Source of the DNA: Oscillospiraceae bacterium
GTDB taxonomy: Bacteria > Bacillota > Clostridia > Oscillospirales > Ruminococcaceae
Direction of reading: 5' to 3'
Length of the DNA: 64,000 bases
Assembly: GCA_021769725.1 (NCBI GenBank)
Contig: JAETSI010000005.1
Coordinates: forward strand, 1-64,000
In this document: piece by piece, positions 41,715 to 49,117 of the stretch
Layout: every line of letters begins with the position of its first letter
Position numbering within the stretch: the stretch's first letter is position 1
The notes under the pieces: model-generated
Told to the model about the DNA's origin: nothing
Databases searched by the model: none
The model's input: the letters and a program-made list of their open reading frames with translations, nothing else
Position numbers and translations under genes: made by a program

Positions 41715-42821
41715 TTACTTCATTTCAGATTCTATCCAACTCATAAGGACATCAACGATGTAGGACTGCTCCTGCGCTGTCAGAACCTTTCCCGAAGGAA
41801 TATTATGCCACTTTTCAAGACAGCCACGGCAGCAACAGGCGGTTGCGTGCTGTGCAAGAAAAACAGGATGCCTCTTCATCGGAGTCTGCTTTCCGTCATT
41901 TTCGGGGTTCTCTGCCGAAAGACGATTAGCTACAAAATTCTGTGCATGGCATCGGATAGTATCTATTCCCTTTTCAGTGACATATTCTTTATCCTTTACA
42001 GACAAATGAAACCTGCTACGAAAATTCGACTTCTTCAGAGCGTTAAATAATACCTGCCTGTCAGGTATCCGATATTTTATCGCATCAGCCATACCCATAC
42101 CGGGAATATAATTGTACCCCGACTTTTTCGCCTGTGGTATCTGGAGCTTTCTCTCAATATGATAGATTTTTCCGTCCTTGATAAATACAGCTCCCGTCTG
42201 TTTAAATGTGAATGGTATTCCGCAGCGGACACACTCCCGACGAACTTCCTGTATCCACCTAAAATCGCAAGGTCTTGCTTTATCTCCGGATTCACCGCCG
42301 CAGGTCACGTGCTCAATGAGTCCTGTTGCCAGATACTTCTCCATATTGATCTCACCAAGCATGGGCTCGCATATAACCTCACGGTGCTTTATCGGGAGGC
42401 TAAGCAATATAGGGAGTCTGTGATCGGTTCTGTCCTGATTTTCGCAGGTGCTGCATATCGTGACATGATCCCAGCCATCGCCCCAGTCAGACGGCATACA
42501 TTGCTCAAAACGGTCTATTCTTTTGGTGATGATATGGAAGTGTAGATCCTGTCGCTCACGTATCATATCCCAACAGCCTTGTCGCCATTCATCGGCGTCC
42601 TCAAGGAAGAAATCAGAGGTCATGCAGGTAAAAACAACACCGTCTTCCGCTGTCACCTTATATTGTCCTTTCCTGTTCTTTTTGATTGGTAAATTATGAT
42701 CGCCTGTTTTTGAAACTATAGAAGCGTCCTTGCCGATACTCTCGTCCCGTCGGTAAACATAGCAATTTACACATCCGGGACTTATTTTGTGGCAGCCGTG
42801 CCAAGGATTCCATATTGCCAT
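41715..42821 (-). CDS. DUF5131 (phage Gp37/Gp68-like) fused to DUF4186
   Basis: A 368-aa protein. Residues 1-255 are DUF5131: MAIWNPWHGCHKISPGCVNCYVYRRDE with C-x6-C-x2-C, a radical-SAM-like cluster, then VVFTCMTSDFFLEDADEWRQ, FHIITKRIDRF and VTCGGESGDKARPC. Residues 275-368 match DUF4186 (RFHLSVKDKEYVTEKGIDTIRCHAQNF, HPVFLAQHATACCCRGCLEKWH). The two occur separately in many genomes; here they are one chain. A role in nucleic-acid or photoproduct chemistry is suggested by relation to spore photoproduct lyase-like proteins, but is unproven. ATG 42821 follows GGAAGGAG. It is 19 nt downstream of the exonuclease gene in the same operon. Confidence 0.85.
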   Translation of the reverse strand: MAIWNPWHGCHKISPGCVNCYVYRRDESIGKDASIVSKTGDHNLPIKKNRKGQYKVTAEDGVVFTCMTSDFFLEDADEWRQGCWDMIRERQDLHFHIITKRIDRFEQCMPSDWGDGWDHVTICSTCENQDRTDHRLPILLSLPIKHREVICEPMLGEINMEKYLATGLIEHVTCGGESGDKARPCDFRWIQEVRRECVRCGIPFTFKQTGAVFIKDGKIYHIERKLQIPQAKKSGYNYIPGMGMADAIKYRIPDRQVLFNALKKSNFRSRFHLSVKDKEYVTEKGIDTIRCHAQNFVANRLSAENPENDGKQTPMKRHPVFLAQHATACCCRGCLEKWHNIPSGKVLTAQEQSYIVDVLMSWIESEMK

Positions 42822-42840
42822 TTTACCGCTCCTTCCGATG

Positions 42841-43371
42841 TTATGTAAGATGATAGGTGCGTATGAAAGAGTTGACATTTGCACCGCTTTCTATGTAGCG
42901 CAGTAGTATTTCTGCGCATGCACGACTGTCGCTGTCTGCTTGATGATGATCAAGAGAAATACCGTAATGATTACACATTACGTTCAAACTATGACTCATT
43001 CCCGGCAAAAGTCGCCTGCCAGCCTGCACTGTACAAAGGTACTTTGCAGTATTTTTCCATGTGATACCATAATCGTGCAGACACTTTTTCAGCACGCCCA
43101 TGTCGAATACTGCATTATGCGCTACTAGTATTCCACTGCCCATGATAGGTTCGATCTGCTCCCATAGTCCGGAGAAATTAGGCGCTCCCTGCACTGTTTG
43201 AGCGCTGATTCCTGTAAGCTTTGTGTTGAAATAATCAAAATGAGTTTCGGGATCGACAAGCGAGAAAAATGAGTCTGTAATTTGTCCTTCTTCTATCACG
43301 GTAATGCCTATTGCGCTCATTCGGTTATTTGCACGATTCGGCGTCTCTACGTCAAATACTATGTATTTCAT
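42841..43371 (-). CDS. DnaQ-like 3'-5' exonuclease
   Basis: A 176-aa DEDDh exonuclease: D7 and E9 in VFDVETPN, the middle Asp in LVAHNAVFDMGVL (near 90), and the H-x4-D in LDHHQADSDSRA (near 148). This is a complete catalytic set on a minimal domain, like Firmicutes stand-alone DnaQ/PolC-exonuclease domains. It may trim DNA or RNA ends or act in repair. The start ATG 43371 follows GGAGAAATT. It is cotranscribed with the DUF5131-DUF4186 gene. Confidence 0.9.
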   Translation of the reverse strand: MKYIVFDVETPNRANNRMSAIGITVIEEGQITDSFFSLVDPETHFDYFNTKLTGISAQTVQGAPNFSGLWEQIEPIMGSGILVAHNAVFDMGVLKKCLHDYGITWKNTAKYLCTVQAGRRLLPGMSHSLNVMCNHYGISLDHHQADSDSRACAEILLRYIESGANVNSFIRTYHLT

Positions 43372-43412
43372 AATTTCTCCTTTTTGTGATGTGTTTCTTT
43401 ATGCTTAGCAAC

Positions 43413-43438
43413 AACCCGCTCAAAGCTACGAGCGGGTT
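43413..43438 (-). terminator. Terminator of the AAA_14/DUF4143 gene
   Basis: A 9-bp stem AACCCGCTC / GAGCGGGTT, with TTGTTG following on the minus strand, 31 nt after the gene's stop. Confidence 0.65.
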
Positions 43439-43468
43439 TGCTGTTACTGCATTCATCAATATTAACTG

Positions 43469-44761
43469 TTATTCAGTATCGTTACCAAGCAGAAACCGCT
43501 CAATTCCAATATAGTATATTCCCTTTTCATCATACCACGGAACGATATCGTCCTTGACAACGACTATCTTTTTGAAAGAATCGTTCACCCGTTGAAGAGA
43601 ATTGACCTCTTGTTTGCGCTTATCTTCATCAGATACTGTCAGGGCAGATTGTATATAATAGCGCTCACTTCCTTTGTTTGCAACAAAGTCTATCTCCAAC
43701 TGAGAACGCAGCTTTTTTCCGTCGGCATTTTTATGGTTGTATTCGACCACTCCGACATCTACATCAAATTCACGGTAAAGAAGCTCGTTGTAAATGATGT
43801 TCTCCATAATGTGATTTTCTTCTTGCTGACGGAAGTTCAGCCTTGCATTACGAAGACCTATATCCGAAAAATAATACTTCAGCGGCGATCCGATATACTT
43901 ACGACTCTTGACATCATACCTTTGTGCCTTATATACCATAAAAGCGTCAATAAAATAATCCAGATATTTTGCAATGGTATCATCGCTAATAGATACTCCT
44001 ACCACGCTTTTAAATGTTTTTGACAGCTTTGAGGGATTAGTCAGCGAGCCGACCGAAGATGATATGATATTCAGCAGATCTTCAAGTACACTTTTATCGT
44101 AACCAATATTATTGCGGTTCATAATATCATCAAGATAGATCTTGCTGAAAAGGTCGGTTAGATATTTGCTTTTGTCTTCATGTGTGCGCTGCATAAGCAC
44201 TAAGGGCATACCGCCGTAAGTAAAATACTCACGCCATGCGTCACGCTTATCGCCCTCAAACGCGGAATAAAACTCTGAAAATGAAAGCGGGTTGACCTTG
44301 ACCTCATCACCTCGTCCTCGAAATTCGGTAAGAATGTCAGAAGAAAGCATTTTGGAATTACTTCCGGTAACGTAAATATCTGCGTTTTTTATTTTCATCA
44401 AACCCAGAACAACATCCACGAAGCCTATTTTTTCATCGCTGTCAGGTAAGTATGGATTCTTCACCTGTCCGACTTTTTGTATCTCATCAAGGAAGATATA
44501 ATACATCTTGTCCTTATCGGTTATCAGCGACCTTATATATTCTCCCAGTTCCAGTGGATTTCTATAGCGAATATTTATATCATCATCAAGTGCAAGCTCG
44601 ATAATATGATCATCGTCAACACCAATGGAATTAAGATAGCGGTGATATATCTCAAATAGCAGGTATGACTTTCCACAACGTCTTATTCCGGTTATTACTT
44701 TTACAAGACCATTTTCTTTTTTTCGTATGAGCTTATCAAGATATTTTTTTCTCTCTATCAT
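43469..44761 (-). CDS. AAA_14 / DUF4143 ATPase
   Basis: A 430-aa protein of the AAA_14 plus DUF4143 family. Walker A is TGIRRCGKSYLL (near 24-35), Walker B YYIFLDEIQKV (near 88-98), then the sensor ADIYVTGSNSKMLS. The C-terminal DUF4143 (290-420) shows YYFSDIGLRNARLNFRQQEE and the PD-(D/E)XK-like LEIDFVANKGSERYYIQSAL. It is abundant in gut anaerobes, function uncertain; toxin-like or defence roles are proposed. ATG 44761 follows GGAGGATGGCGAT. It is the last gene of the element before the tRNA-side attachment site. Confidence 0.88.
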   Translation of the reverse strand: MIERKKYLDKLIRKKENGLVKVITGIRRCGKSYLLFEIYHRYLNSIGVDDDHIIELALDDDINIRYRNPLELGEYIRSLITDKDKMYYIFLDEIQKVGQVKNPYLPDSDEKIGFVDVVLGLMKIKNADIYVTGSNSKMLSSDILTEFRGRGDEVKVNPLSFSEFYSAFEGDKRDAWREYFTYGGMPLVLMQRTHEDKSKYLTDLFSKIYLDDIMNRNNIGYDKSVLEDLLNIISSSVGSLTNPSKLSKTFKSVVGVSISDDTIAKYLDYFIDAFMVYKAQRYDVKSRKYIGSPLKYYFSDIGLRNARLNFRQQEENHIMENIIYNELLYREFDVDVGVVEYNHKNADGKKLRSQLEIDFVANKGSERYYIQSALTVSDEDKRKQEVNSLQRVNDSFKKIVVVKDDIVPWYDEKGIYYIGIERFLLGNDTE

Positions 44762-44915
44762 ATCGCCATCCTCCATTCGATAATTTTGCGGATATCTGCA
44801 ATTTATTCTATCCAAATTATAACACACTTATTCATCAAAGTCAACATTTCCATTAGAATTTTTTGCGGATGAGAGATAGAATTTCTATTCATAGATACGA
44901 ATATAAATAAGAAAT

Positions 44916-44937
44916 CCGGCTCCATATTCAGAGCCGG
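44916..44937 (-). terminator. Hairpin near the right element end
   Basis: CCGGCTC / GAGCCGG with an 8-nt loop; the minus strand continues ATTTCTTATTT. Confidence 0.6.
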
Positions 44938-44968
44938 TGATCTTGTCTAACATTATATCGCCCTATCG

Positions 44969-44999
44969 CCGTGTGAATTTCGTGTGAAATCGTGTGAAA
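44969..44999. promoter_or_regulatory. Putative integrase arm-type repeats, right end
   Basis: Three GTGTGAA repeats at 44971, 44982 and 44992 (spacing 11 and 10 bp), 111 bp inside the att core. The first two with the bases between them nearly match 3333-3353 at the left end. Confidence 0.55.
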
Positions 45000-45068
45000 A
45001 TCAACTGTTTTTTCAGCTTTTTTAACTGCAAAAATGCAGTCAAAACTGAAATTAAAACAAAGAAAAAA

Positions 45069-45102
45069 GCCTGTATTTCGGCATTTTCCTCGAAATACAG
45101 GC
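45069..45102 (-). terminator. Terminator downstream of tRNA-Trp
   Basis: A 12-bp perfect stem GCCTGTATTTCG / CGAAATACAGGC, with six T following on the minus strand, 11 nt after the tRNA 3' end. It lies on the element side of the att core, so the element brings its own terminator for the tRNA. The first arm recurs at 3296-3307 near the left end. Confidence 0.8.
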
Positions 45103-45109
45103 TTTTTGT

Positions 45110-45140
45110 ATATGGCAGGGGCAGAAGGACTTGAACCCTC
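45110..45140 (-). repeat. Right attachment site within tRNA-Trp 3' end
   Basis: Identical over 31 bp to 3245-3275. Restores the acceptor stem, CCA and 3' part of the T-arm, so the tRNA stays functional. Confidence 0.9.
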
Positions 45141-45188
45141 GGCACGCGGTTTTGGAGACCGCTGCTCTACCAACTGAGCTATACCCCT
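45113..45188 (-). tRNA. tRNA-Trp (anticodon CCA)
   Basis: 76 nt including an encoded CCA. Acceptor AGGGGTA pairs with TGCCCCT, with a G-T pair. D-arm GCTCAGTTGGTAGAGC, anticodon stem-loop CGGTCTCCAAAACCG with anticodon CCA, T-arm GAGGGTTCAAGTCCTTC. The promoter is consensus and a terminator follows. It serves as the insertion site of the 42-kb element. Confidence 0.97.
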
Positions 45189-45211
45189 ACATTATTACTT
45201 CAACGATAGTA

Positions 45212-45240
45212 ATTATATCATAAATGCACTATATTGTCAA
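45212..45240 (-). promoter_or_regulatory. Consensus promoter of tRNA-Trp
   Basis: Minus strand TTGACA (45235-45240), 17-nt spacer, TATAAT (45212-45217): a perfect sigma-A promoter 23 nt upstream of the tRNA. Confidence 0.9.
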
Positions 45241-45471
45241 TAGAAAAAATAAATATTTATATTTTAACTTGACTTTTTTTTCATTCCGTGCAATAATTAT
45301 AATGTGTAAACCTGCATTCAACGCCTGTTTATTGACATATATAGCGGCTAATATATCCAAATTGTTTTACCATACGATAAACAGGCAGAATAAAGATAAC
45401 ACCACGCCAAACCGTCAGGTATGCTTTGTGCGGTGTTGCTTAAAATCAATAAAAATGAAAGGAAGATAAAA

Positions 45472-45906
45472 ATGGACATAATAAAGCCGTATCAGCGCAA
45501 AGTCTACTACTACGAAACCGATAAAATGGGAATCATGCATCATTCAAATTATATCCGCATTTTTGAAGAAAGCCGTGTTTCTTTCCTCATGCAGGCAGGA
45601 ATGCCAATGGAAAAAATCGAGGCTCTTGGAATCCTCATACCAGTGTTATCCGCCGAATGCCGATATAGATCACCTTTGAGATTTGATGAGGAATTCTCCG
45701 TATACCCCAGAATAACCAAATTCAACGGCGTAACTCTTGAACTGGATTACCGCATTATCAGCCGTGAAAGCGGACTTCTTTGTGCAGAAGGACATTCTTC
45801 CCACTGCTTTACGGACACGAATCTTAAACCTATACGGACTAAACATAAATATCCGGATGTCTATCGTGTTTTTAACGATTACATCGGATATGTGATTATG
45901 GACTGA
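45472..45906 (+). CDS. Acyl-CoA thioesterase, hotdog fold (YbgC/FadM-like)
   Basis: A 144-aa 4HBT thioesterase: RKVYYYETDKMGIMHHSNYIRIFEESR (residues 8-34) carries the catalytic Asp (YETDKMG) and the HHSNY motif; then the hydrophobic strand LSAECRYRSPLRFDEEF. It should hydrolyse acyl-CoA or acyl-ACP in the cytosol. The ATG at 45472 follows GAAAGGAAG. It ends convergently with the HhH gene, overlapping 11 nt. The promoter region holds TTGACT near 45275. Confidence 0.9.
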   Translation: MDIIKPYQRKVYYYETDKMGIMHHSNYIRIFEESRVSFLMQAGMPMEKIEALGILIPVLSAECRYRSPLRFDEEFSVYPRITKFNGVTLELDYRIISRESGLLCAEGHSSHCFTDTNLKPIRTKHKYPDVYRVFNDYIGYVIMD

Positions 45907-46675
45907 CCGTAACATATTGCACTATCTCGTTCACTTGCTGCTGTTCAAGAACTTCAATGTAATAAATTTCATAGGGATGACTAAAGCCTCCGATCAACTC
46001 ACGCAATTCAATGATTTTTACTGCGTATTCCTCCGTTATATACGGAAGAAGCATAAGAGTTTCAACATCAGCCGTATTCAGATCAATTGGAACTGCCTCC
46101 TCAAGAGTCAGACCAGAAGTTTCTGTGTCTTCTTCTGTCGACTCTTCCGGAAATTCGTCCGCAGGTTCACTGTATTGTTCCGGTTCAGAAACAATTTCTG
46201 TATTATAAACCGGATCATCCACATAAATATTCTCACGAATTTCCGAGAAAATGCCTTCCCCTATTCCGTTTACGAGCATAATTTCTTCAATATTTCTGAA
46301 ATACCCTGTTGAATCACGATATTCAACTATTCTTTCTGCAAGAACTTCTCCGATACCCGGTAGTTTCACAAGTTCTTCCGAATCGGCTGTATTGATATTT
46401 ACATACAACGTCTCCGGAACATCTGTGATGTTATCGGTAATTGGCGCTGAAGACACTGTTGTTGCAGTGTCACTGACTTTCGGGATTGTCCTGGTTTCCG
46501 TAGCTGCCTTTGCTGTGTCAGTCTTCGACGTTGTCGCAGCAGCGTTTTCCGCAGAGTGTATAACAGTGACACACTGAGTACGATTTCTGACCGTACTCTC
46601 ACTGATTAAAACGGCAGTAATAAATGCAATAAGAACGAGAACAAAAATGAAAACAGTAAGTCTGCTCTTATTCAT
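45896..46675 (-). CDS. Membrane-anchored double helix-hairpin-helix protein (ComEA-like)
   Basis: A 259-aa protein. An N-terminal signal anchor (RLTVFIFVLVLIAFITAVLI, residues 4-23) is followed by a Thr/Ala-rich extracellular linker. The first HhH domain is INTADSEELVKLPGIGEVLAERIVEYR (near 88-114) with a second hairpin NIEEIMLVNGIGEG; then an acidic spacer EPEQYSEPADEFPEE and a second, weaker HhH domain (DLNTADVETLMLLPYITEEYAVKII). The HhH part matches ComEA, which binds incoming DNA during transformation. The second, less canonical domain lacks the G-I-G. ATG 46675 follows AAAGAGTG. Confidence 0.8.
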   Translation of the reverse strand: MNKSRLTVFIFVLVLIAFITAVLISESTVRNRTQCVTVIHSAENAAATTSKTDTAKAATETRTIPKVSDTATTVSSAPITDNITDVPETLYVNINTADSEELVKLPGIGEVLAERIVEYRDSTGYFRNIEEIMLVNGIGEGIFSEIRENIYVDDPVYNTEIVSEPEQYSEPADEFPEESTEEDTETSGLTLEEAVPIDLNTADVETLMLLPYITEEYAVKIIELRELIGGFSHPYEIYYIEVLEQQQVNEIVQYVTVSP

Positions 46676-46811
46676 AACTGCTATCACTCTTTTCGTAAAA
46701 AATGGAAAAATTTGTAAAAAAATGTCCTTTTAACGAATTATAGCACATTTATTGTCATGTGTCAAGTATCAGACAGCCGTTCTGTAAAATGATGTATTTA
46801 TGTCTCAGCCA

Positions 46812-46840
46812 TTGACATTTCAGAATATATGGTCTATAAT
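46812..46840 (+). promoter_or_regulatory. Consensus promoter of the Y-family polymerase operon
   Basis: TTGACA (46812-46817), 17-nt spacer, TATAAT (46835-46840). No canonical LexA box (CGAAC-N4-GTTCG) is visible nearby. Confidence 0.85.
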
Positions 46841-46875
46841 TTTATTATACCATAGCAAAGAACGGAGAGCCGCAA

Positions 46876-48399
46876 ATGAAAGAACGCACATATATTGCAA
46901 TAGATCTCAAATCTTTCTACGCTTCCGTAGAATGTGTTGAACGTGGGCGCAATCCTCTGACGACTAATCTTGTTGTTGCTGACTCTAACCGTACCGAAAA
47001 AACCATATGCCTTGCGGTCTCACCGTCTCTCAAATCTTTTGGTATTCCCGGCAGAGCAAGACTTTTTGAAGTAATACAGAAGGTTGAATATGTAAATACA
47101 TTGCGACTGAAAGAATACCGAAATATTTCCGGTAATCGGCGTGCGGAATTTATTGGAAAAACAGATGATTCTTATGTCCTGAACAATACTCCCGGTATGG
47201 CGGCAGATTATATCGTTGCTCCGCCTCAGATGTCACATTATATGGAGATAAGTACACAGATCTACAAACTTTACCTGAAATATATTGCTCCCGAAGATAT
47301 ACACGTATACTCTATTGACGAAGTTTTCATTGACGCCACATCCTATCTTCCGACATACGGCATGACTGCTTACGAGTTCACAATGACAATAATACGTGAT
47401 ATTCTCGCATCTACCGGTATAACCGCCACTGCCGGAATCGGAACAAATATGTATCTCTGCAAGATTGCTATGGATATCGTAGCCAAACGTATGCCTGCGG
47501 ATAAGGACGGCGTGCGTATTGCCGAACTTGACGAAAAATCTTACCGGCATATTCTGTGGGAGCATCGTCCTCTTACCGACTTCTGGCGTGTTGGCAAAGG
47601 ATATTCAGAAAAGCTTGAAGCTGCCGGTCTTTTCACAATGGGAGATATTGCCAGATTTTCTCTTGAATCCGAGGACTACCTCTACAAACTGTTCGGCATA
47701 AACGCTGAACTCCTCATAGATCATGCCTGGGGCTGGGAACCATGCACTATTGCCGATGTAAAAAACTATTCTCCAGAAAATAACAGTATCAGCTCCGGAC
47801 AGGTCATGCAGCAGCCAAGCGATTACGACCATACCGAGCTTATCGTCCGTGAAATGGCAGATTTGCTCGTCCTTGACCTTGTTGACAAAGGTCTGGTGAC
47901 AAACCAGATAGTGCTCACTATAGGATACGATTCATCCAACTTGAAAAGCAAAGATATAATGAGGAATTTCAACGGAAAAACCTCTACCGACCGCTATGGC
48001 AGAAAAATTCCGAAGCACGCTCACGGCACAATAAATCTGGATTCCTACACTTCATCAACACGGCTTATTACAGATGCCGCATTGAAGCTGTACAAGCGTA
48101 TCATGAATAAAAATCTTTTGTCACGGCGAATCTACATTGTTGCAAATCACGTTATAAACGAAAATCATATCCCCGAAAACAAACAATATGAACAGCTTGA
48201 CTTTTTTACGGATCACGAAGCAGCTGAACTCCAACGCCAAAAGGAAAAGGAAGTTCTGGAGCGTGAAAAGCGCCGACAGCAGACGATTCTGGATATAAAG
48301 AAAAAGTACGGAAAAAACGCCATCGTCAAAGGGATGAATCTTCAGGAAGGCGCAACGGCCATCGACCGCAACAAACAGATAGGAGGTCATAAGGCATGA
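46876..48399 (+). CDS. Y-family DNA polymerase (UvrX/UmuC-like)
   Basis: A 507-aa translesion polymerase. The first catalytic Asp is in YIAIDLKSFYASVECVERG (residues 5-23); the second acidic pair is in DIHVYSIDEVFIDATSY (near 140-156). Then ATAGIGTNMYLCKIAMDIVAKRMP, the helix-hairpin-helix around FWRVGKGYSEKLEAAG and the little finger. The C-terminus is a charged coil (ELQRQKEKEVLEREKRRQQTILD). It replicates past damaged bases. ATG 46876 follows CGGAGAG. A YolD-like gene overlaps its stop by 4 nt, the usual Gram-positive UvrX/YolD pair. Confidence 0.93.
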   Translation: MKERTYIAIDLKSFYASVECVERGRNPLTTNLVVADSNRTEKTICLAVSPSLKSFGIPGRARLFEVIQKVEYVNTLRLKEYRNISGNRRAEFIGKTDDSYVLNNTPGMAADYIVAPPQMSHYMEISTQIYKLYLKYIAPEDIHVYSIDEVFIDATSYLPTYGMTAYEFTMTIIRDILASTGITATAGIGTNMYLCKIAMDIVAKRMPADKDGVRIAELDEKSYRHILWEHRPLTDFWRVGKGYSEKLEAAGLFTMGDIARFSLESEDYLYKLFGINAELLIDHAWGWEPCTIADVKNYSPENNSISSGQVMQQPSDYDHTELIVREMADLLVLDLVDKGLVTNQIVLTIGYDSSNLKSKDIMRNFNGKTSTDRYGRKIPKHAHGTINLDSYTSSTRLITDAALKLYKRIMNKNLLSRRIYIVANHVINENHIPENKQYEQLDFFTDHEAAELQRQKEKEVLEREKRRQQTILDIKKKYGKNAIVKGMNLQEGATAIDRNKQIGGHKA

Positions 48400-48836
48400 C
48401 TAACATCAAAACCATGTATGACGATATTATTGATATGCCCCATCACGTTTCAGAGACACATCCTCAAATGTCACGTCATGACAGAGCTGCGCAGTTTTCA
48501 CCTTTTGCGGCGCTTACAGGTTACGAGGATGCGGTTGAAGAAGCCGGACGTCTTACAAACCGACGCATTGTTCCGGATGAGGAAAAAGCAGCCCTGCTTG
48601 ACCGCACTATGAGGAAAATACTGGAAAATATAAGCCTTCATCCGCTTATACATGCCATATATTTTATTCAGGATATCCGAAAAACCGGCGGCAGATATGC
48701 AGAATACACCGGACGTATAAGAACATTTAATGAATATGATAAAATCCTTATCTTTGAAGACGGAACAAAAATTGCTTTATACGATATATATGACATTGAA
48801 GTAAGGCAAAAAAATTGCAAAATATCAAAAAAATAG
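48396..48836 (+). CDS. YolD-like protein
   Basis: A 146-aa YolD family protein: the N-terminal HPQMSRHDRAAQFSPFAALTGYEDAVEEAGRLTNRRI (near 22-58) is typical of Clostridia; the C-terminal barrel holds GRIRTFNEYDKILIFEDGTKIALYDIYDIE. YolD proteins accompany UvrX/UmuC-type polymerases and are thought to regulate them. Its ATG overlaps the polymerase TGA (ATGA), so translation is coupled. Confidence 0.9.
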   Translation: MTNIKTMYDDIIDMPHHVSETHPQMSRHDRAAQFSPFAALTGYEDAVEEAGRLTNRRIVPDEEKAALLDRTMRKILENISLHPLIHAIYFIQDIRKTGGRYAEYTGRIRTFNEYDKILIFEDGTKIALYDIYDIEVRQKNCKISKK

Positions 48837-48865
48837 TTGCAGTAGACATTTTTTTTTGATATAAT
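48837..48865 (+). promoter_or_regulatory. Promoter of the cell-surface operon
   Basis: TTGCAG (48837-48842), 17-nt spacer, TATAAT (48860-48865), immediately after the YolD stop. It would give a leader of about 245 nt. Confidence 0.65.
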
Positions 48866-49117
48866 AATTTTGTAAATGATACAGAATATATGTCACGTAA
48901 ACAATTAGGATTATGTTATATTAAAGAGACAGATTAATTATAAACATACTCCGACAACCGTCTGGTATGCTAGCTGGTCTTGTCAAAAAAGGTTTTTAAA
49001 GTTTGTCAATATAATGTATCTTTATATTCTGAGACAAAAACAATACGTCTTGTCTCGAAAATACGGAACCTGCTGCCGTTAAGTGCGGAAGCCGGAAACG
49101 GCTTATGGAGATAAAAT
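48866..49117 (+). other. Long structured 5' leader of the surface-protein gene
   Basis: About 250 nt with no gene. Contains a hairpin GAGACAA / TTGTCTC (49031-49056) and GC-rich pairing around GCCGTT / AACGGC just before the GGAG ribosome site (49101-49109). The layout could hide a riboswitch, but I cannot match any class. Confidence 0.45.

Larger units (their letters stand above)
3245..45140. mobile_element. Integrative (probably mobilizable) element in tRNA-Trp, about 41.9 kb
   Basis: Bounded by a 31-bp exact direct repeat (3245-3275 and 45110-45140). The right copy is the 3' end of tRNA-Trp. A tyrosine integrase and an HTH gene lie at the left end. A 177-aa relaxase-like gene plus a ribbon-helix-helix partner is at 33.3-34.1 kb, and a HerA/FtsK-like ATPase at 4.8-7.9 kb could act as a coupling ATPase. 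I see no VirB4, VirB6 or other type IV secretion genes, so the element would need a helper. Cargo is mostly defence and conflict genes. The boundary call is direct; mobility is inference. Confidence 0.85.

Noticed and set aside
46741-46811. LexA box upstream of the Y-family polymerase
   Set aside because: No CGAAC-N4-GTTCG-type match; the nearest sequence (CAGACAGCCGTTCTG) is only a partial palindrome.
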